Part shown: in pieces, positions 26,605-35,254 of the stretch | How the letters are laid out: each line of letters begins with the position of its first letter | Position numbering within the stretch: the first letter of the stretch is position 1 | NCBI RefSeq assembly: GCF_947497005.1 | Contig: NZ_CANMFF010000019.1 | Coordinates: forward strand, 1-64,000 | Source: an uncultured Ruegeria sp. | GTDB lineage: Bacteria; Pseudomonadota; Alphaproteobacteria; Rhodobacterales; Rhodobacteraceae | Direction: 5' to 3' | DNA length: 64,000 bases | Position numbers and translations under genes: made by a program | The notes under the pieces: generated by a model | Seen by the model: the letters and a program-made list of their open reading frames with translations, nothing else | Told to the model about the DNA's origin: nothing | Databases searched by the model: none

Positions 26605-28142
26605 GCGATCTTGTCATAGGGTCCGGGCCAGCCGGGGTTTCCGTTGCCCGGGCCTTGCTGGCGCGGGGACGAACAGTCACGATGCTGGATGCCGGGGCGG
26701 AACCAGGGCCCGGGGTCACGGACCGGGTGCAGCAGATGTCCCGAACCCGCGCCGAAGACTGGAACACCGAGGCGCGTGCGGCCTGGATGGAGCCTCAGTT
26801 TCAGGCCCCGGACGGCGAGGTGTGGCGCTATGGATCCGGTTATGCGCTGGCCTCACCTGCGCACACACTGGCGGAAGGGGCGGATTGGTTTGCCCTGCGC
26901 GCCTCGCGGGCGGCGGGCGGGCTGTCCAATGTCTGGGGCGCTGCGGTCTTGCCGTATCGGCAGGCAGATATCGATGATTGGCCCATAACGACCGATGATC
27001 TTGCCCCACATTACAAAGCGGTGGCGGAGATAATGCCTGTGTCCGGGCAAAAGGACGGGCTGCAGGATCTCTTTCCCGCCTGCGATATGACAGGCCGAAC
27101 ACCCGTTCCGCCAACCGCGCAGGCCGGGATGCTGCTGGCCCGTTCCAGGCAGAAGGCGAAGGCATTGCAGGGGGCTGGGATGCATGTCGGTCTGGCGCGG
27201 CAGGCGGTTGGATCGGGTTGCCAGACCTGTGGGCTGTGTCTGCACGGGTGCCCGTGGTCGCTGATCTGGTCTGCAAGACAGGCCCGTGCGGAGTTGCAGG
27301 CAGAGCCGGGCTTTACCTACCGTGCGGATCACGTGGTGCGGCAGGTCCGCGAGGAAGGCGACGATGTTGTCGTCACTCTGGCAGATGGCAGTGATGTCCG
27401 GGCAAGCCGGGTGTTTCTGGCCACCGGGGTGCTTGAAAGCGCGCGCATCCTGTTGGCGTCACCCGGTTTGCGGGGCAAGGAGCTGATGTTGAAAGACAGC
27501 CAACAGGCCTTTCTGCCGATGCTGCATCGCTGGCGGGCGCCCAGACGGCCCGACGTTTTGCCTTATCAGACGCTGCCGCAGCTTTTTGCGGAACTGGACG
27601 ATGCGGCGGTGTCGCAGCGGCTGGTTCATGCCCAGATCTATACCTGGAACGAATATTACGCCCGGGATCTGAAACAGAACTATGGCCGCCGGATACCCGG
27701 CAGCGGGCCGCTGCTTGAGGCCTTGGCCCGACGTCTGATCGTGGCGCAGGTTTTTCTGCATTCCGATCATTCGCATGAAATAGCCTTGCGTCTGGCAGGG
27801 GATGGGCGGTTGCGTCCCGAACTGAACGAAAATCCCGCAACCGCCGGGACACTGCGCGCAGTGCTTGCGCGCTATGGTCAGGCCTTGCGGGGGCTTGGTC
27901 TGACCAGCCTGTCTTTTGCAGCGCGGTTCGGGGCGCCGGGGGCCAGTTTCCATGTCGGAGGTGATCTGCCGATGTCAGATGCCCCGGGCCCAGGTGAAAG
28001 CGATGTGTTGGGGCGCCCGCATGGCGCGACGCGCATTCATGTGGTGGATGCCTCTGTCCTGCCAACCATCCCGGCGACGACAATTACCTTCAGTGTGATG
28101 GCGAATGCCCACCGGATCGGAACGCTTGCACCCGAAGCCTGA
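26601..28142 (+). CDS. GMC-family FAD-dependent oxidoreductase
   Basis: The 513-residue flavoprotein has an N-terminal FAD motif (DLVIGSGPAGVSVARALLARG), a second FAD site (AAGGLSNVWGAAVLP) and a C-terminal block ending HVVDASVLPTIPATTITFSVMANAHRIG, as in GMC oxidases. A four-Cys motif (CQTCGLCLHGCP, Cys207, 210, 213, 217) resembles the CxxCGxCxxGC element of some GMC oxidoreductases. The reaction is unknown; a sugar alcohol oxidised to aldehyde or ketone is reasonable given the preceding epimerase and methyltransferase. The GTG start overlaps the methyltransferase stop. It converges with the deacetylase gene, with a 3-bp gap. Confidence 0.8.
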   Translation: MSDLVIGSGPAGVSVARALLARGRTVTMLDAGAEPGPGVTDRVQQMSRTRAEDWNTEARAAWMEPQFQAPDGEVWRYGSGYALASPAHTLAEGADWFALRASRAAGGLSNVWGAAVLPYRQADIDDWPITTDDLAPHYKAVAEIMPVSGQKDGLQDLFPACDMTGRTPVPPTAQAGMLLARSRQKAKALQGAGMHVGLARQAVGSGCQTCGLCLHGCPWSLIWSARQARAELQAEPGFTYRADHVVRQVREEGDDVVVTLADGSDVRASRVFLATGVLESARILLASPGLRGKELMLKDSQQAFLPMLHRWRAPRRPDVLPYQTLPQLFAELDDAAVSQRLVHAQIYTWNEYYARDLKQNYGRRIPGSGPLLEALARRLIVAQVFLHSDHSHEIALRLAGDGRLRPELNENPATAGTLRAVLARYGQALRGLGLTSLSFAARFGAPGASFHVGGDLPMSDAPGPGESDVLGRPHGATRIHVVDASVLPTIPATTITFSVMANAHRIGTLAPEA

Positions 28143-28145
28143 CAC

Positions 28146-28895
28146 TCAGTTGATGGGCAGCACCTTGCTCAACCCGCTCCGCACGCCGCGCATCAGTTTG
28201 CGGGCCGCCAGATAGGGCCCGCCGCGCCCGGCCAGATGTGCCTGCCAGCGGGCGATGTCGGAGAAATAGAACATCTCGAGCCGGGGCAGATCGTGGATGT
28301 CATCCTTTGGTCCGGCCACGCCCAGCCTTGTTCCGACCGAGGTGTCGTAATGCCGGGCGATCTGTGCGCGTACATTCGGATTCGACGCGCCATATGGTGG
28401 TGCGAAATGCCGGACAGGCTGACCAAGCCGGGCGGCGATGTCCTGACCGGAACCGGTGACTTCTTCTTCCAGCATGAGCGCATCCAATGTGGAAAGATCG
28501 GGATGGTTGACACTATGCGCGCCAAAGCTAACCCCTTCACTGGCCAGCGTCTCGACCTTGTCCCAATCCATCAGGGGGCGGGGCGGGATATTGCCCCCGG
28601 CCCAGCTGTCGGTGTCGCCCATCAGGCCCGAAGGCAGATAGACGATCGGGCAAAAGCCGTGATCGCGCAGGATCGGCCAGGCGGTATCGGCGAAGTCCTG
28701 GAATCCGTCATCGAAACTGATGATGACCACGCGGGGGCCGGGCGGGTTGGCCAGCGCGTCCGGTGTCACCACCGGCAGGCCGGATGCCGCCAGCGCCTGC
28801 ATCTGTGCGGCAAAGATGTCTGGCGCAATCGAGGTTGGCCCCGGCGCATCCGAAATCGAATGATACATCAGGATATCGGCCTGCCAGGCGGGCAT
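28146..28895 (-). CDS. Polysaccharide deacetylase
   Basis: The 249-residue protein has a NodB-type catalytic domain: ILMYHSISD, the Asp-Asp metal motif in VIISFDDGFQDF (Asp62-Asp63), and the His pair in GAHSVNHPDLS (His127, His131), followed by FAPPYGASNP. It removes N- or O-acetyl groups from glycans with a divalent metal. It lacks a signal peptide, so it may act on a nucleotide- or lipid-linked sugar inside the cell. It is the last gene of an operon with a flavoprotein, an LPG-synthase-like membrane protein and a GT2. Only 3 bp separate it from the flavoprotein stop. Confidence 0.88.
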   Translation of the reverse strand: MPAWQADILMYHSISDAPGPTSIAPDIFAAQMQALAASGLPVVTPDALANPPGPRVVIISFDDGFQDFADTAWPILRDHGFCPIVYLPSGLMGDTDSWAGGNIPPRPLMDWDKVETLASEGVSFGAHSVNHPDLSTLDALMLEEEVTGSGQDIAARLGQPVRHFAPPYGASNPNVRAQIARHYDTSVGTRLGVAGPKDDIHDLPRLEMFYFSDIARWQAHLAGRGGPYLAARKLMRGVRSGLSKVLPIN

Positions 28896-28898
28896 GGG

Positions 28899-30338
28899 TC
28901 AGTCTTCCACCACATGGGTGGCAAAGACCTCGCGATAGCGGTTCCATTTCGCGCGGTCGACATTGCCCTTGTCGTCGATGCAATCCGCCGCGCCATAGGC
29001 CATGGCAAAGGCGTGGTGCGTGTTGTCATGGGCAAACAGGCCCTGCCGACCGAATACGAGCAATCCGTCCAGATTTGAGAGCCACTGATCGACGGTATCG
29101 AACCGCTCTTCATAGCCCATGTCGTAAACCGGATAGGCATGGCTCAGCCGTCGGGTTTCGCAGCGGCGTACGGGAACCGTGACCGGCAGGCCCAACTGGC
29201 CCAGCCATTTGGTGAATTCCTGCCCCAGTTCCTCGTCGGACATGGACCACCATTTTTCGTCCGGGTCACAGGGCAGTTCGGCGCACAGCACGGTGACGCC
29301 CTCTGGCGTGCCGCTGGCGTTATAGTTCTTGGGCTCCGACATCCGGCTGATCGGGATCGACAGTTCCGGGAAGTAATGCGCGTCGAACTCGGTGAACTGG
29401 TCGGTTTCCAGCACCAGATACAGCAGGATCATGCCGCGGAAGCGGATGGCGCGGGCGGCCTCGACCACCTCTGCCGGAGGGTCGCCGATCAGGCGCGTCA
29501 GCCCGGTCAGCGGGATGGTCGACAGGATCAGATCGCCGGTCAGGTGCCGCTCGCCCTCTTCGTCGCGGATCGTCAACCCGGTGATGCGATTGCCGTCCCG
29601 CTCGATGGCGGTGATTTCGGTGTTGAACAGGAAGCTGGCGCCGTTGGCCTCGGCACTGTTGCGCATCGCGTCCGAGATCTGCCCGAACCCCTTGCGCGGA
29701 TAAAAGAACCGCCCGGCGGTTTCACTGCGCAGCCCCGGCAACAGGCGCAGCATCTTCATCAGGATCTTGCCGACCGAGCCACTGCCGACGCGGCGCTCGG
29801 CCAGTTTCACCGCTAGCTTGTCCGGATCCAGCCCCCACAGCTTGCGCACATACGGGAAATAGAAATTGTCCGAAATCGTCGGACCCAGCCCGTCATAAAG
29901 CACGGTCGAGAATGTCTCGGGTCCGGTGCTTTTCTTGCGGAAGGGCTTCAGCACCATGTCCCCGATCAGCGACGCGGCAAAGGGTTTGGGCAGGCGCAGC
30001 AGCGCATCGGTCAGTTTCAGCGGGAAGTGAATCCACTTGCCGCCCAGTCGAATGCGCCCATGGCGCGGACGCAGCAGCAGATCGTCCCCCAGCAGGGCTT
30101 TTACATCGGCCAGTACCTCGGGCTCTGCGGCCGGGTGAAACCGGTGCGAGCCATAATCGCAGATCACGCCCTCAATCGGGAACGAGGCCGAATTTCCGCC
30201 CGCAATAGGCGCGCGTTCGATCACGGTCACTTTCGCCTGCCCGGTCAGGGCATGGGCCGCGGCCAGACCGGCAGGCCCGGCCCCGAGGATAATGATTTCA
30301 GGCTTGTCGCCGCCTGTTGGTCGGGAAACATCCGTCAC
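28899..30338 (-). CDS. UDP-galactopyranose-mutase-like/amine-oxidase-like flavoprotein
   Basis: The 479-residue enzyme has an FAD motif (IIILGAGPAGLAAAHALTG), ERAPIAGGNSASF, YGSHRFHP and a C-terminal DGLLVFGRQGLFAHDNTHHAF. The overall pattern is of the NAD(P)/FAD oxidoreductases related to UDP-galactopyranose mutase. It may rearrange, reduce or oxidise a nucleotide or lipid-linked sugar. GTG 30338 is chosen: it overlaps the upstream stop as GTGA and follows AAGGAAGAG. A related enzyme lies at 48328-49872; both have the GHRFF/SHRF motif and a similar C terminus, so they form a paralogous pair. Confidence 0.75.
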   Translation of the reverse strand: MTDVSRPTGGDKPEIIILGAGPAGLAAAHALTGQAKVTVIERAPIAGGNSASFPIEGVICDYGSHRFHPAAEPEVLADVKALLGDDLLLRPRHGRIRLGGKWIHFPLKLTDALLRLPKPFAASLIGDMVLKPFRKKSTGPETFSTVLYDGLGPTISDNFYFPYVRKLWGLDPDKLAVKLAERRVGSGSVGKILMKMLRLLPGLRSETAGRFFYPRKGFGQISDAMRNSAEANGASFLFNTEITAIERDGNRITGLTIRDEEGERHLTGDLILSTIPLTGLTRLIGDPPAEVVEAARAIRFRGMILLYLVLETDQFTEFDAHYFPELSIPISRMSEPKNYNASGTPEGVTVLCAELPCDPDEKWWSMSDEELGQEFTKWLGQLGLPVTVPVRRCETRRLSHAYPVYDMGYEERFDTVDQWLSNLDGLLVFGRQGLFAHDNTHHAFAMAYGAADCIDDKGNVDRAKWNRYREVFATHVVED

Positions 30339-31297
30339 TTGCACTCTTCCTTTTGGGAATTTGTCGGGGCGCTGAACCGCATCCCGGACATGGTCAGAAC
30401 CAGCGCGCCAAACCCGCCCGCTGTAAACAACACAACCTGCCAGACCAGCCCGGCGGCCACGACCGCGGGCGCGCTGGCGCCGAAGGGGACCAGAAAACTG
30501 GCCAATGTGGCTTCGCGCAAGCCAAGCCCGTTCAGCGATACCGGCAGCACGGCGATGATCTTGGCCAGTGGCCAGGCGAAAATCCATGGCCCGGCGGCCA
30601 CATCGACACCCGCCGAGATGGCCAGCCACCAGGCCAGCAGAACCAGCAACAGCTGGATCAGCACCGATGCGATGAAAGCGATCGCCAGTGTGCCGGGTTT
30701 GCGGCCCATCCCGGCCAGCGCATCGGCCAGACGATGAGCAAAGCCTTTGCCGGGCAGCGACGGGAGATAGCGCCAGGGCAGGGGCAGCAGGCGCGGTAAT
30801 GCAACCATACCCGCCAGTGCGGTCAGCAGGATCAGCGCCACTGGCCAGATCATATGCCCGCCCGCAGCGCTTTCCCATGTCAGCACCAGACCCAAACAGG
30901 ACAAGGTTAACAGCGCCACCATGTCAATCAGCCGGTCCACAGTCGCGCCCGCAACAACCTGCGCGCCGTCTTTCATTGCGGCTTGCGCCAGACCGGCCCG
31001 CACCGTATCGCCGCCGATTGCGCCGGGCAGGCACAGGTTGGCCGCCAGCCCGGCAAAATGGGCCCGGATGGCCAGCGGGGCGGCAAACCCGCGTCCCAGC
31101 AGCAGCCACCATTTCAATGCAGCGGCGACATGGGCCAGCAGGAACAGGACGAGCACGCAGGCAAAAACCCAGATTGGGATCGCCTTTAGCGCGGCCACGA
31201 TGGCCTCGGCGGGCAGAATCCAGAACAGGACCGCCAGTACCAGAACTGATCCGGCCACCCGGATCAGCCAGCGCCGTTGGCTTGGATCGGAAAGCAT
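30335..31297 (-). CDS. Lysylphosphatidylglycerol synthase TM-region-like (UPF0104) membrane protein
   Basis: The 320-residue product has about eight hydrophobic helices. It carries HFAGLAANLCLPGAIGGDTVRAGLAQAAMKDGAQVVAGATVDRLIDM and later LPVSLNGLGLREATLASFL, the hallmark motifs of the LPG_synthase_TM/UPF0104 family. Some members are lipid flippases or synthases; in glycan loci they often accompany DPM-like GT2 enzymes, as here. ATG 31297 follows AGGTGA; a GTG at 31306 is also possible. It lies directly downstream of the GT2 gene, with stop and start nearly touching. Confidence 0.78.
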   Translation of the reverse strand: MLSDPSQRRWLIRVAGSVLVLAVLFWILPAEAIVAALKAIPIWVFACVLVLFLLAHVAAALKWWLLLGRGFAAPLAIRAHFAGLAANLCLPGAIGGDTVRAGLAQAAMKDGAQVVAGATVDRLIDMVALLTLSCLGLVLTWESAAGGHMIWPVALILLTALAGMVALPRLLPLPWRYLPSLPGKGFAHRLADALAGMGRKPGTLAIAFIASVLIQLLLVLLAWWLAISAGVDVAAGPWIFAWPLAKIIAVLPVSLNGLGLREATLASFLVPFGASAPAVVAAGLVWQVVLFTAGGFGALVLTMSGMRFSAPTNSQKEECK

Positions 31298-31307
31298 ACC
31301 GCTCACC

Positions 31308-32234
31308 TCACGGTCTGAGATGCAGCCGCGAGATCATGTCGGCGATCAGCCCCAGCGACCAGATCATGATCGCCGCCAGGAACGAGAACACCGCCGTTTC
31401 GCTGAGATTCCAGTAGAACATGTCGATAATGAACTTCACCGTGCCCAGCGTGAAGAACGCCAGACCCAGCGGGATGAACACCCGCAGCGGATTAAACAGC
31501 GTGCTGATGCGCAGGATCAGGATGATGAAGTTCAGAAAATCAATCGGCCGGATCTTCGATTTGCCCACCCGCTTGCCGTATTCAATCGGCGTATAGATCA
31601 TCCGCTTGCCGTTCGAGGTCATGCACAGCGTGATCGTGGTGGTGAACGAGAAGTTCTGCGGCAGCAGCGGCAGGAACGGGATCAGCTCGGATTTGCGGAA
31701 CACCCGCAGGCCCGAGTTCAGATCGTTGATCTTGCGCTCGGCCAGGAACGAGGCAAAGGCGAACAGGAATTTCTTGGCCGGTCTGCGCAGCAGCGGCACG
31801 TTTTTCATCGCCGCGCCCCGGTCGCCCACGACCATGTCCTGATCGCGGCACATGGCCAGCATTCCGGGCAGATAGCGCGCGGGGTAGGTGCTGTCGGCAT
31901 CCAGAATGGCCACATATTCATGCTGCGCCATCCGAACACCGCGCTTGAGGCTGGCCCCATAGCCGGAATTGACATCGTTGAAAGTGACGGTTGCCCCGCT
32001 GGCCTCGGCCTCGGCGCGGGTGTTGTCCTGACTGGCATCGTCCACCACGATGATCTCGTAGGGAATGCCCAGCGGTTCGAGATGGGTGCGAACATCCTCG
32101 ACCGTGTGGCGCACGGCGTTTTCCTCGTTATAGGCGGGGATAACCACGCTCAGGCTCATGCCGGCGGTTTCCGATGCGATCAGCTCTTCGGGTGTGGTGC
32201 TGTTCGTCTCCATCGGCTCTGCGACTTTGTTCAT
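31308..32234 (-). CDS. DPM1-like GT2 glycosyltransferase with C-terminal membrane helices
   Basis: The 308-residue protein has a GT-A domain: LSVVIPAYNEENAVRHTVED, IVVDDASQDNT, AILDADSTYP and INDLNSGLRVFRK, with two C-terminal hydrophobic helices. It likely makes a polyprenyl-phosphate-linked sugar or starts a lipid-linked chain. It opens the operon that continues with the UPF0104 membrane protein, flavoprotein and deacetylase. It differs from the two GtrB-like proteins at 3837 and 38157 in motif order and tail. Confidence 0.85.
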   Translation of the reverse strand: MNKVAEPMETNSTTPEELIASETAGMSLSVVIPAYNEENAVRHTVEDVRTHLEPLGIPYEIIVVDDASQDNTRAEAEASGATVTFNDVNSGYGASLKRGVRMAQHEYVAILDADSTYPARYLPGMLAMCRDQDMVVGDRGAAMKNVPLLRRPAKKFLFAFASFLAERKINDLNSGLRVFRKSELIPFLPLLPQNFSFTTTITLCMTSNGKRMIYTPIEYGKRVGKSKIRPIDFLNFIILILRISTLFNPLRVFIPLGLAFFTLGTVKFIIDMFYWNLSETAVFSFLAAIMIWSLGLIADMISRLHLRP

Positions 32235-32454
32235 GAAAATGAAAACCTTTTATTCACTTAATAGTCCCTGCCCTAGACCCTGCTGCATGGTTTGCATGGT
32301 GCATAGAGCGCGACGGGCTTAATTCCCTGTATTGCGTATAGTATTCGAACACGTACAGACTGAACATAGACAATAAATTTGACCAAATTCGACCGTTAAG
32401 GCGTCAAGTTTGTAATTACGTATACTGTGCGCAACAGGTGTGAGTGATTGAGCC

Positions 32455-33978
32455 ATGTGTCCATCGGCACTTGGCGGGGTTCGGGCAACAGGAAGGAAAC
32501 GGGTGTCAGGGCGGCAGAGTTTCAGCAGCGGAGTTGCCTGGATGTCGGCTGGGATCTGGGTCGAGCAGGCGTTCAATTTCATCATTTTTGCCATTCTTGC
32601 CCGTATTTTAGGGGTCGAAGCCTTTGGTCTTCTGGCGATGGTGGCAGCCTTTGTGCTGTTTTCCGAATTCCTGGTACGCGAAACGATTTCCGACATTCTG
32701 CTGACCCGTGAGGCGCTGTCGCCAGAGCGGTTGAACTCGGTTTTCTGGCTGTTGGCGCTGCTGGGCGGCGTGTTGACGATTGGGTTGTATCTGGGCGCGG
32801 GACCGGTCTCGGATTTCTACAATGAGCCGGTTGCGAGTGAATTGTTGATTGGATTATCCCCAACGGTGCTGATGATTTCACTGACGGCGGTGCCGGTGGC
32901 GATCCTGCGTCGGGAAATGCAGTTCCGTGTTCTGGCCATCCGCGCAGCGCTTGGTGCGGCGGTTGGGGGGGGCGTGGGCATCACCATGGCACTGACCGGA
33001 TACGGGGTCTGGGCCCTGGTCGGTCAGCGGCTGGCGATGACGGCCACCAATATCGTGATGGCCTGGGGGGCGGTCTCCTGGCGCCCGGCTTTCCACGCGT
33101 CGCGGGATCACATGCGCACGATCCTGCATTTCGGTCACCGGATTCTGGGTTTGCGCGCGGCAGAACTGGCTGCGGTGCAGTCGCCTGCGGTCATCATCGG
33201 GGCAATGCTGGGGCCGGTGCAGGCGGGGTATTATGCAATTGCCTGGCGGGTGATCGAGACCGCCTCGTTTCTCATGATCACACCGCTGCGCACCGTGGCG
33301 CAACCCGCTTTTGGCGCGGCAGCGCGCGATGGTGGTCAGGCGGCGGATCTGCTGATGGACGTCATGCGCCTGACCGGGTTTCTGGCCTTTCCGGCCTTTG
33401 CCGGGCTGGCGGTTCTGTCGGAACCGGCGCTGGTGCTGCTGTTCGGCCAGAAATGGGCGCCCGCCGCTCCGGTGCTGAGCCTGATGTCGGTGTTTGGCAT
33501 GTATCTGTGCGCCGAAAAGGTGCAGCAGACTTTTTGCCTGGCGGCGGGTCAGGCCGGGCGTCTGGCGATTCTGTCCTGGGTCGAAGTGGCGCTGGCGGCG
33601 GCAGTGATCGCGGCGCTCGCCCCTTATGGCTTGCCGGTCGTCACAGCCGGTTTTGTGGCTGTCTTTCTGCTGATCTGGCCGCTTAAATTTGCCAATCTGG
33701 GACATATTGCGAAGCTGTCCGGCCTGACTTTGATGCGGCAGCATCTTGCGCCGCTTCTGCTGTCGGGGGGGATGGTGGTCGCAGTGCAGGGGGTCGTGTG
33801 GCAACTGGACGGCCTGCCCCCGGCATTGCTCTTACTTGTTGGCACGGCGGTGGGCATCCTGATCTATGGTTTTCTGGCTTTTCTGCTCCAGCGGGACAGG
33901 CTGCGCCTGCTGGTCTCAATGCTCTGGCCACAAGAAGAGCATCTGCCCGCAACTGATACTCAGGGGATTGAGAGATAG
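32455..33978 (+). CDS. Polysaccharide flippase (Wzx/MATE-like)
   Basis: The 507-residue protein has about twelve to fourteen hydrophobic helices. The first 100 residues read SSGVAWMSAGIWVEQAFNFIIFAILARILGVEAFGLLAMV, a typical Wzx/polysaccharide transporter start. It should flip undecaprenyl-diphosphate-linked repeat units across the inner membrane. ATG 32455 is used, but no good ribosome binding site is seen. The next gene, a GT4, starts immediately after its stop, so they are co-transcribed. The upstream 220 bp are AT-rich and hold the divergent promoters of this gene and the GT2 gene. Confidence 0.85.
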   Translation: MCPSALGGVRATGRKRVSGRQSFSSGVAWMSAGIWVEQAFNFIIFAILARILGVEAFGLLAMVAAFVLFSEFLVRETISDILLTREALSPERLNSVFWLLALLGGVLTIGLYLGAGPVSDFYNEPVASELLIGLSPTVLMISLTAVPVAILRREMQFRVLAIRAALGAAVGGGVGITMALTGYGVWALVGQRLAMTATNIVMAWGAVSWRPAFHASRDHMRTILHFGHRILGLRAAELAAVQSPAVIIGAMLGPVQAGYYAIAWRVIETASFLMITPLRTVAQPAFGAAARDGGQAADLLMDVMRLTGFLAFPAFAGLAVLSEPALVLLFGQKWAPAAPVLSLMSVFGMYLCAEKVQQTFCLAAGQAGRLAILSWVEVALAAAVIAALAPYGLPVVTAGFVAVFLLIWPLKFANLGHIAKLSGLTLMRQHLAPLLLSGGMVVAVQGVVWQLDGLPPALLLLVGTAVGILIYGFLAFLLQRDRLRLLVSMLWPQEEHLPATDTQGIER

Positions 33979-35247
33979 ATGAAATCTTTGCGTATTTTGA
34001 TGTTCACCACATTTTATCCCCCCTATTCCTTTGGTGGCGACGCCATTGGCATTCAGCGCATGGCCCGGGCGCTGGCGGCGCGGGGCCACGATGTGACGGT
34101 GGTGCATGACGAAGACAGCTATCTGATCCTCGGTGGTAAACCGCAACCCGAAGGTGCCCCTGACGGGGTCCGGCGGATCGGGCTGCGCAGCCGCAACGGC
34201 ATGATGTCGAACCTGTTGACCCAACAGTTGGGCCGCCCGGTGGTTCATGGGGGCCGCATTCGCGAGATATTGGCCGCGCGGCAACCGGATATCATCTGGC
34301 ACAACAACACATCCCTGATCGGCGGGCCGGGCCTGTTGCCGATGGGTGAGGGGCTGAAGGTCTATGAGGCGCATGAGCACTGGCTGGTCTGTCCCACCCA
34401 TGTTCTGTGGCGGCACGGGCGCGAGCTGTGCGATGATCGCCAGTGCCTGCGCTGTGTGCTGAAACACAAACGCCCGCCGCAGCTGTGGCGTTATACCGGC
34501 GCGTTGGACCGGGCGCTGGATCACATGGATCTGATCATCGCCAAAAGCGAATTCAGCCGTGCCAAGCATCGCGAATTCGGCCTGCGACAGGACATGCAGG
34601 TGCTGCCCTATTTCCTGCCCGATCTGGATCAGAGCGCTTTGCCGGAACCGGCAGCACATGACCGCCCTTATTTCCTGTTTGTCGGGCGATTGGAAAAGAT
34701 CAAAGGGTTGCAGGATGTCTTCCCCGCCTTTGATCGTTACCCGGATGCCGATCTGCTGATCCTTGGTGATGGCGATTACGCGGATGAGCTGAAGAAACAG
34801 GCGGCGGGCAATGACCGGATCAAATTCCTGGGCCGCAAGACACCTGACGAGTTGAACGCTTACTATCGTGGTGCACTGGGGCTGATCGTGCCGTCGGTCT
34901 GTTATGAAACTTTCGGCATCATCCTGATCGAAAGCTTCCGGCTGGGCACACCGGTGATCGCCCGGCGACTGGGCCCGTTCCCCGAGATTGTCGAGCGGGC
35001 AGGGGGCGGAGAGCTGTTCGAAACCGAGGATGAGCTGATTGCGGCGATGCGCCGTTTTCAGGACGGAGGTGCCGCGCGGGATCAGATGGCCGCAGCGGCA
35101 CGGCAGGGGTTTGAGACACTCTGGCGCGAAGATCAGGTATTGGGCCGGTTTGGCGCGGCTTTTGCGCAGGCAGCGCATGGTGCAGGCCGGACCGATCTGG
35201 CCCGCGCGTTAGAAGCTGGCGCTTTTGAGAACGGCGCGGCGGAATAA
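33979..35247 (+). CDS. GT4 family glycosyltransferase
   Basis: The 422-residue GT-B enzyme begins RILMFTTFYPPYSFGGDAIGIQRMARAL. It has FVGRLEKIKGLQDVFPAF and the donor site VCYETFGIILIESFRLGTPVIARRLGPFPEIV. Residues 134-160 carry Cys-rich sequence (CPTHVLWRHGRELCDDRQCLRC) seen in a subset of GT4 enzymes and possibly metal-binding. It likely extends the lipid-linked repeat unit before flipping. Its ATG follows the wzx stop directly (TAGATG). Confidence 0.88.
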   Translation: MKSLRILMFTTFYPPYSFGGDAIGIQRMARALAARGHDVTVVHDEDSYLILGGKPQPEGAPDGVRRIGLRSRNGMMSNLLTQQLGRPVVHGGRIREILAARQPDIIWHNNTSLIGGPGLLPMGEGLKVYEAHEHWLVCPTHVLWRHGRELCDDRQCLRCVLKHKRPPQLWRYTGALDRALDHMDLIIAKSEFSRAKHREFGLRQDMQVLPYFLPDLDQSALPEPAAHDRPYFLFVGRLEKIKGLQDVFPAFDRYPDADLLILGDGDYADELKKQAAGNDRIKFLGRKTPDELNAYYRGALGLIVPSVCYETFGIILIESFRLGTPVIARRLGPFPEIVERAGGGELFETEDELIAAMRRFQDGGAARDQMAAAARQGFETLWREDQVLGRFGAAFAQAAHGAGRTDLARALEAGAFENGAAE

Positions 35248-35254
35248 TCGGGAG

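Noticed and set aside
26601..28142. Iron-sulfur ferredoxin-like site as a novelty in the GMC protein
   Set aside because: CxxCGxCxxGC elements occur in known GMC oxidoreductases, so the motif is not by itself new.
30339..30878. Upstream extension of the flavoprotein frame at 28899
   Set aside because: It overlaps the LPG-synthase-like gene in another frame and has low-complexity Arg/Gly sequence.
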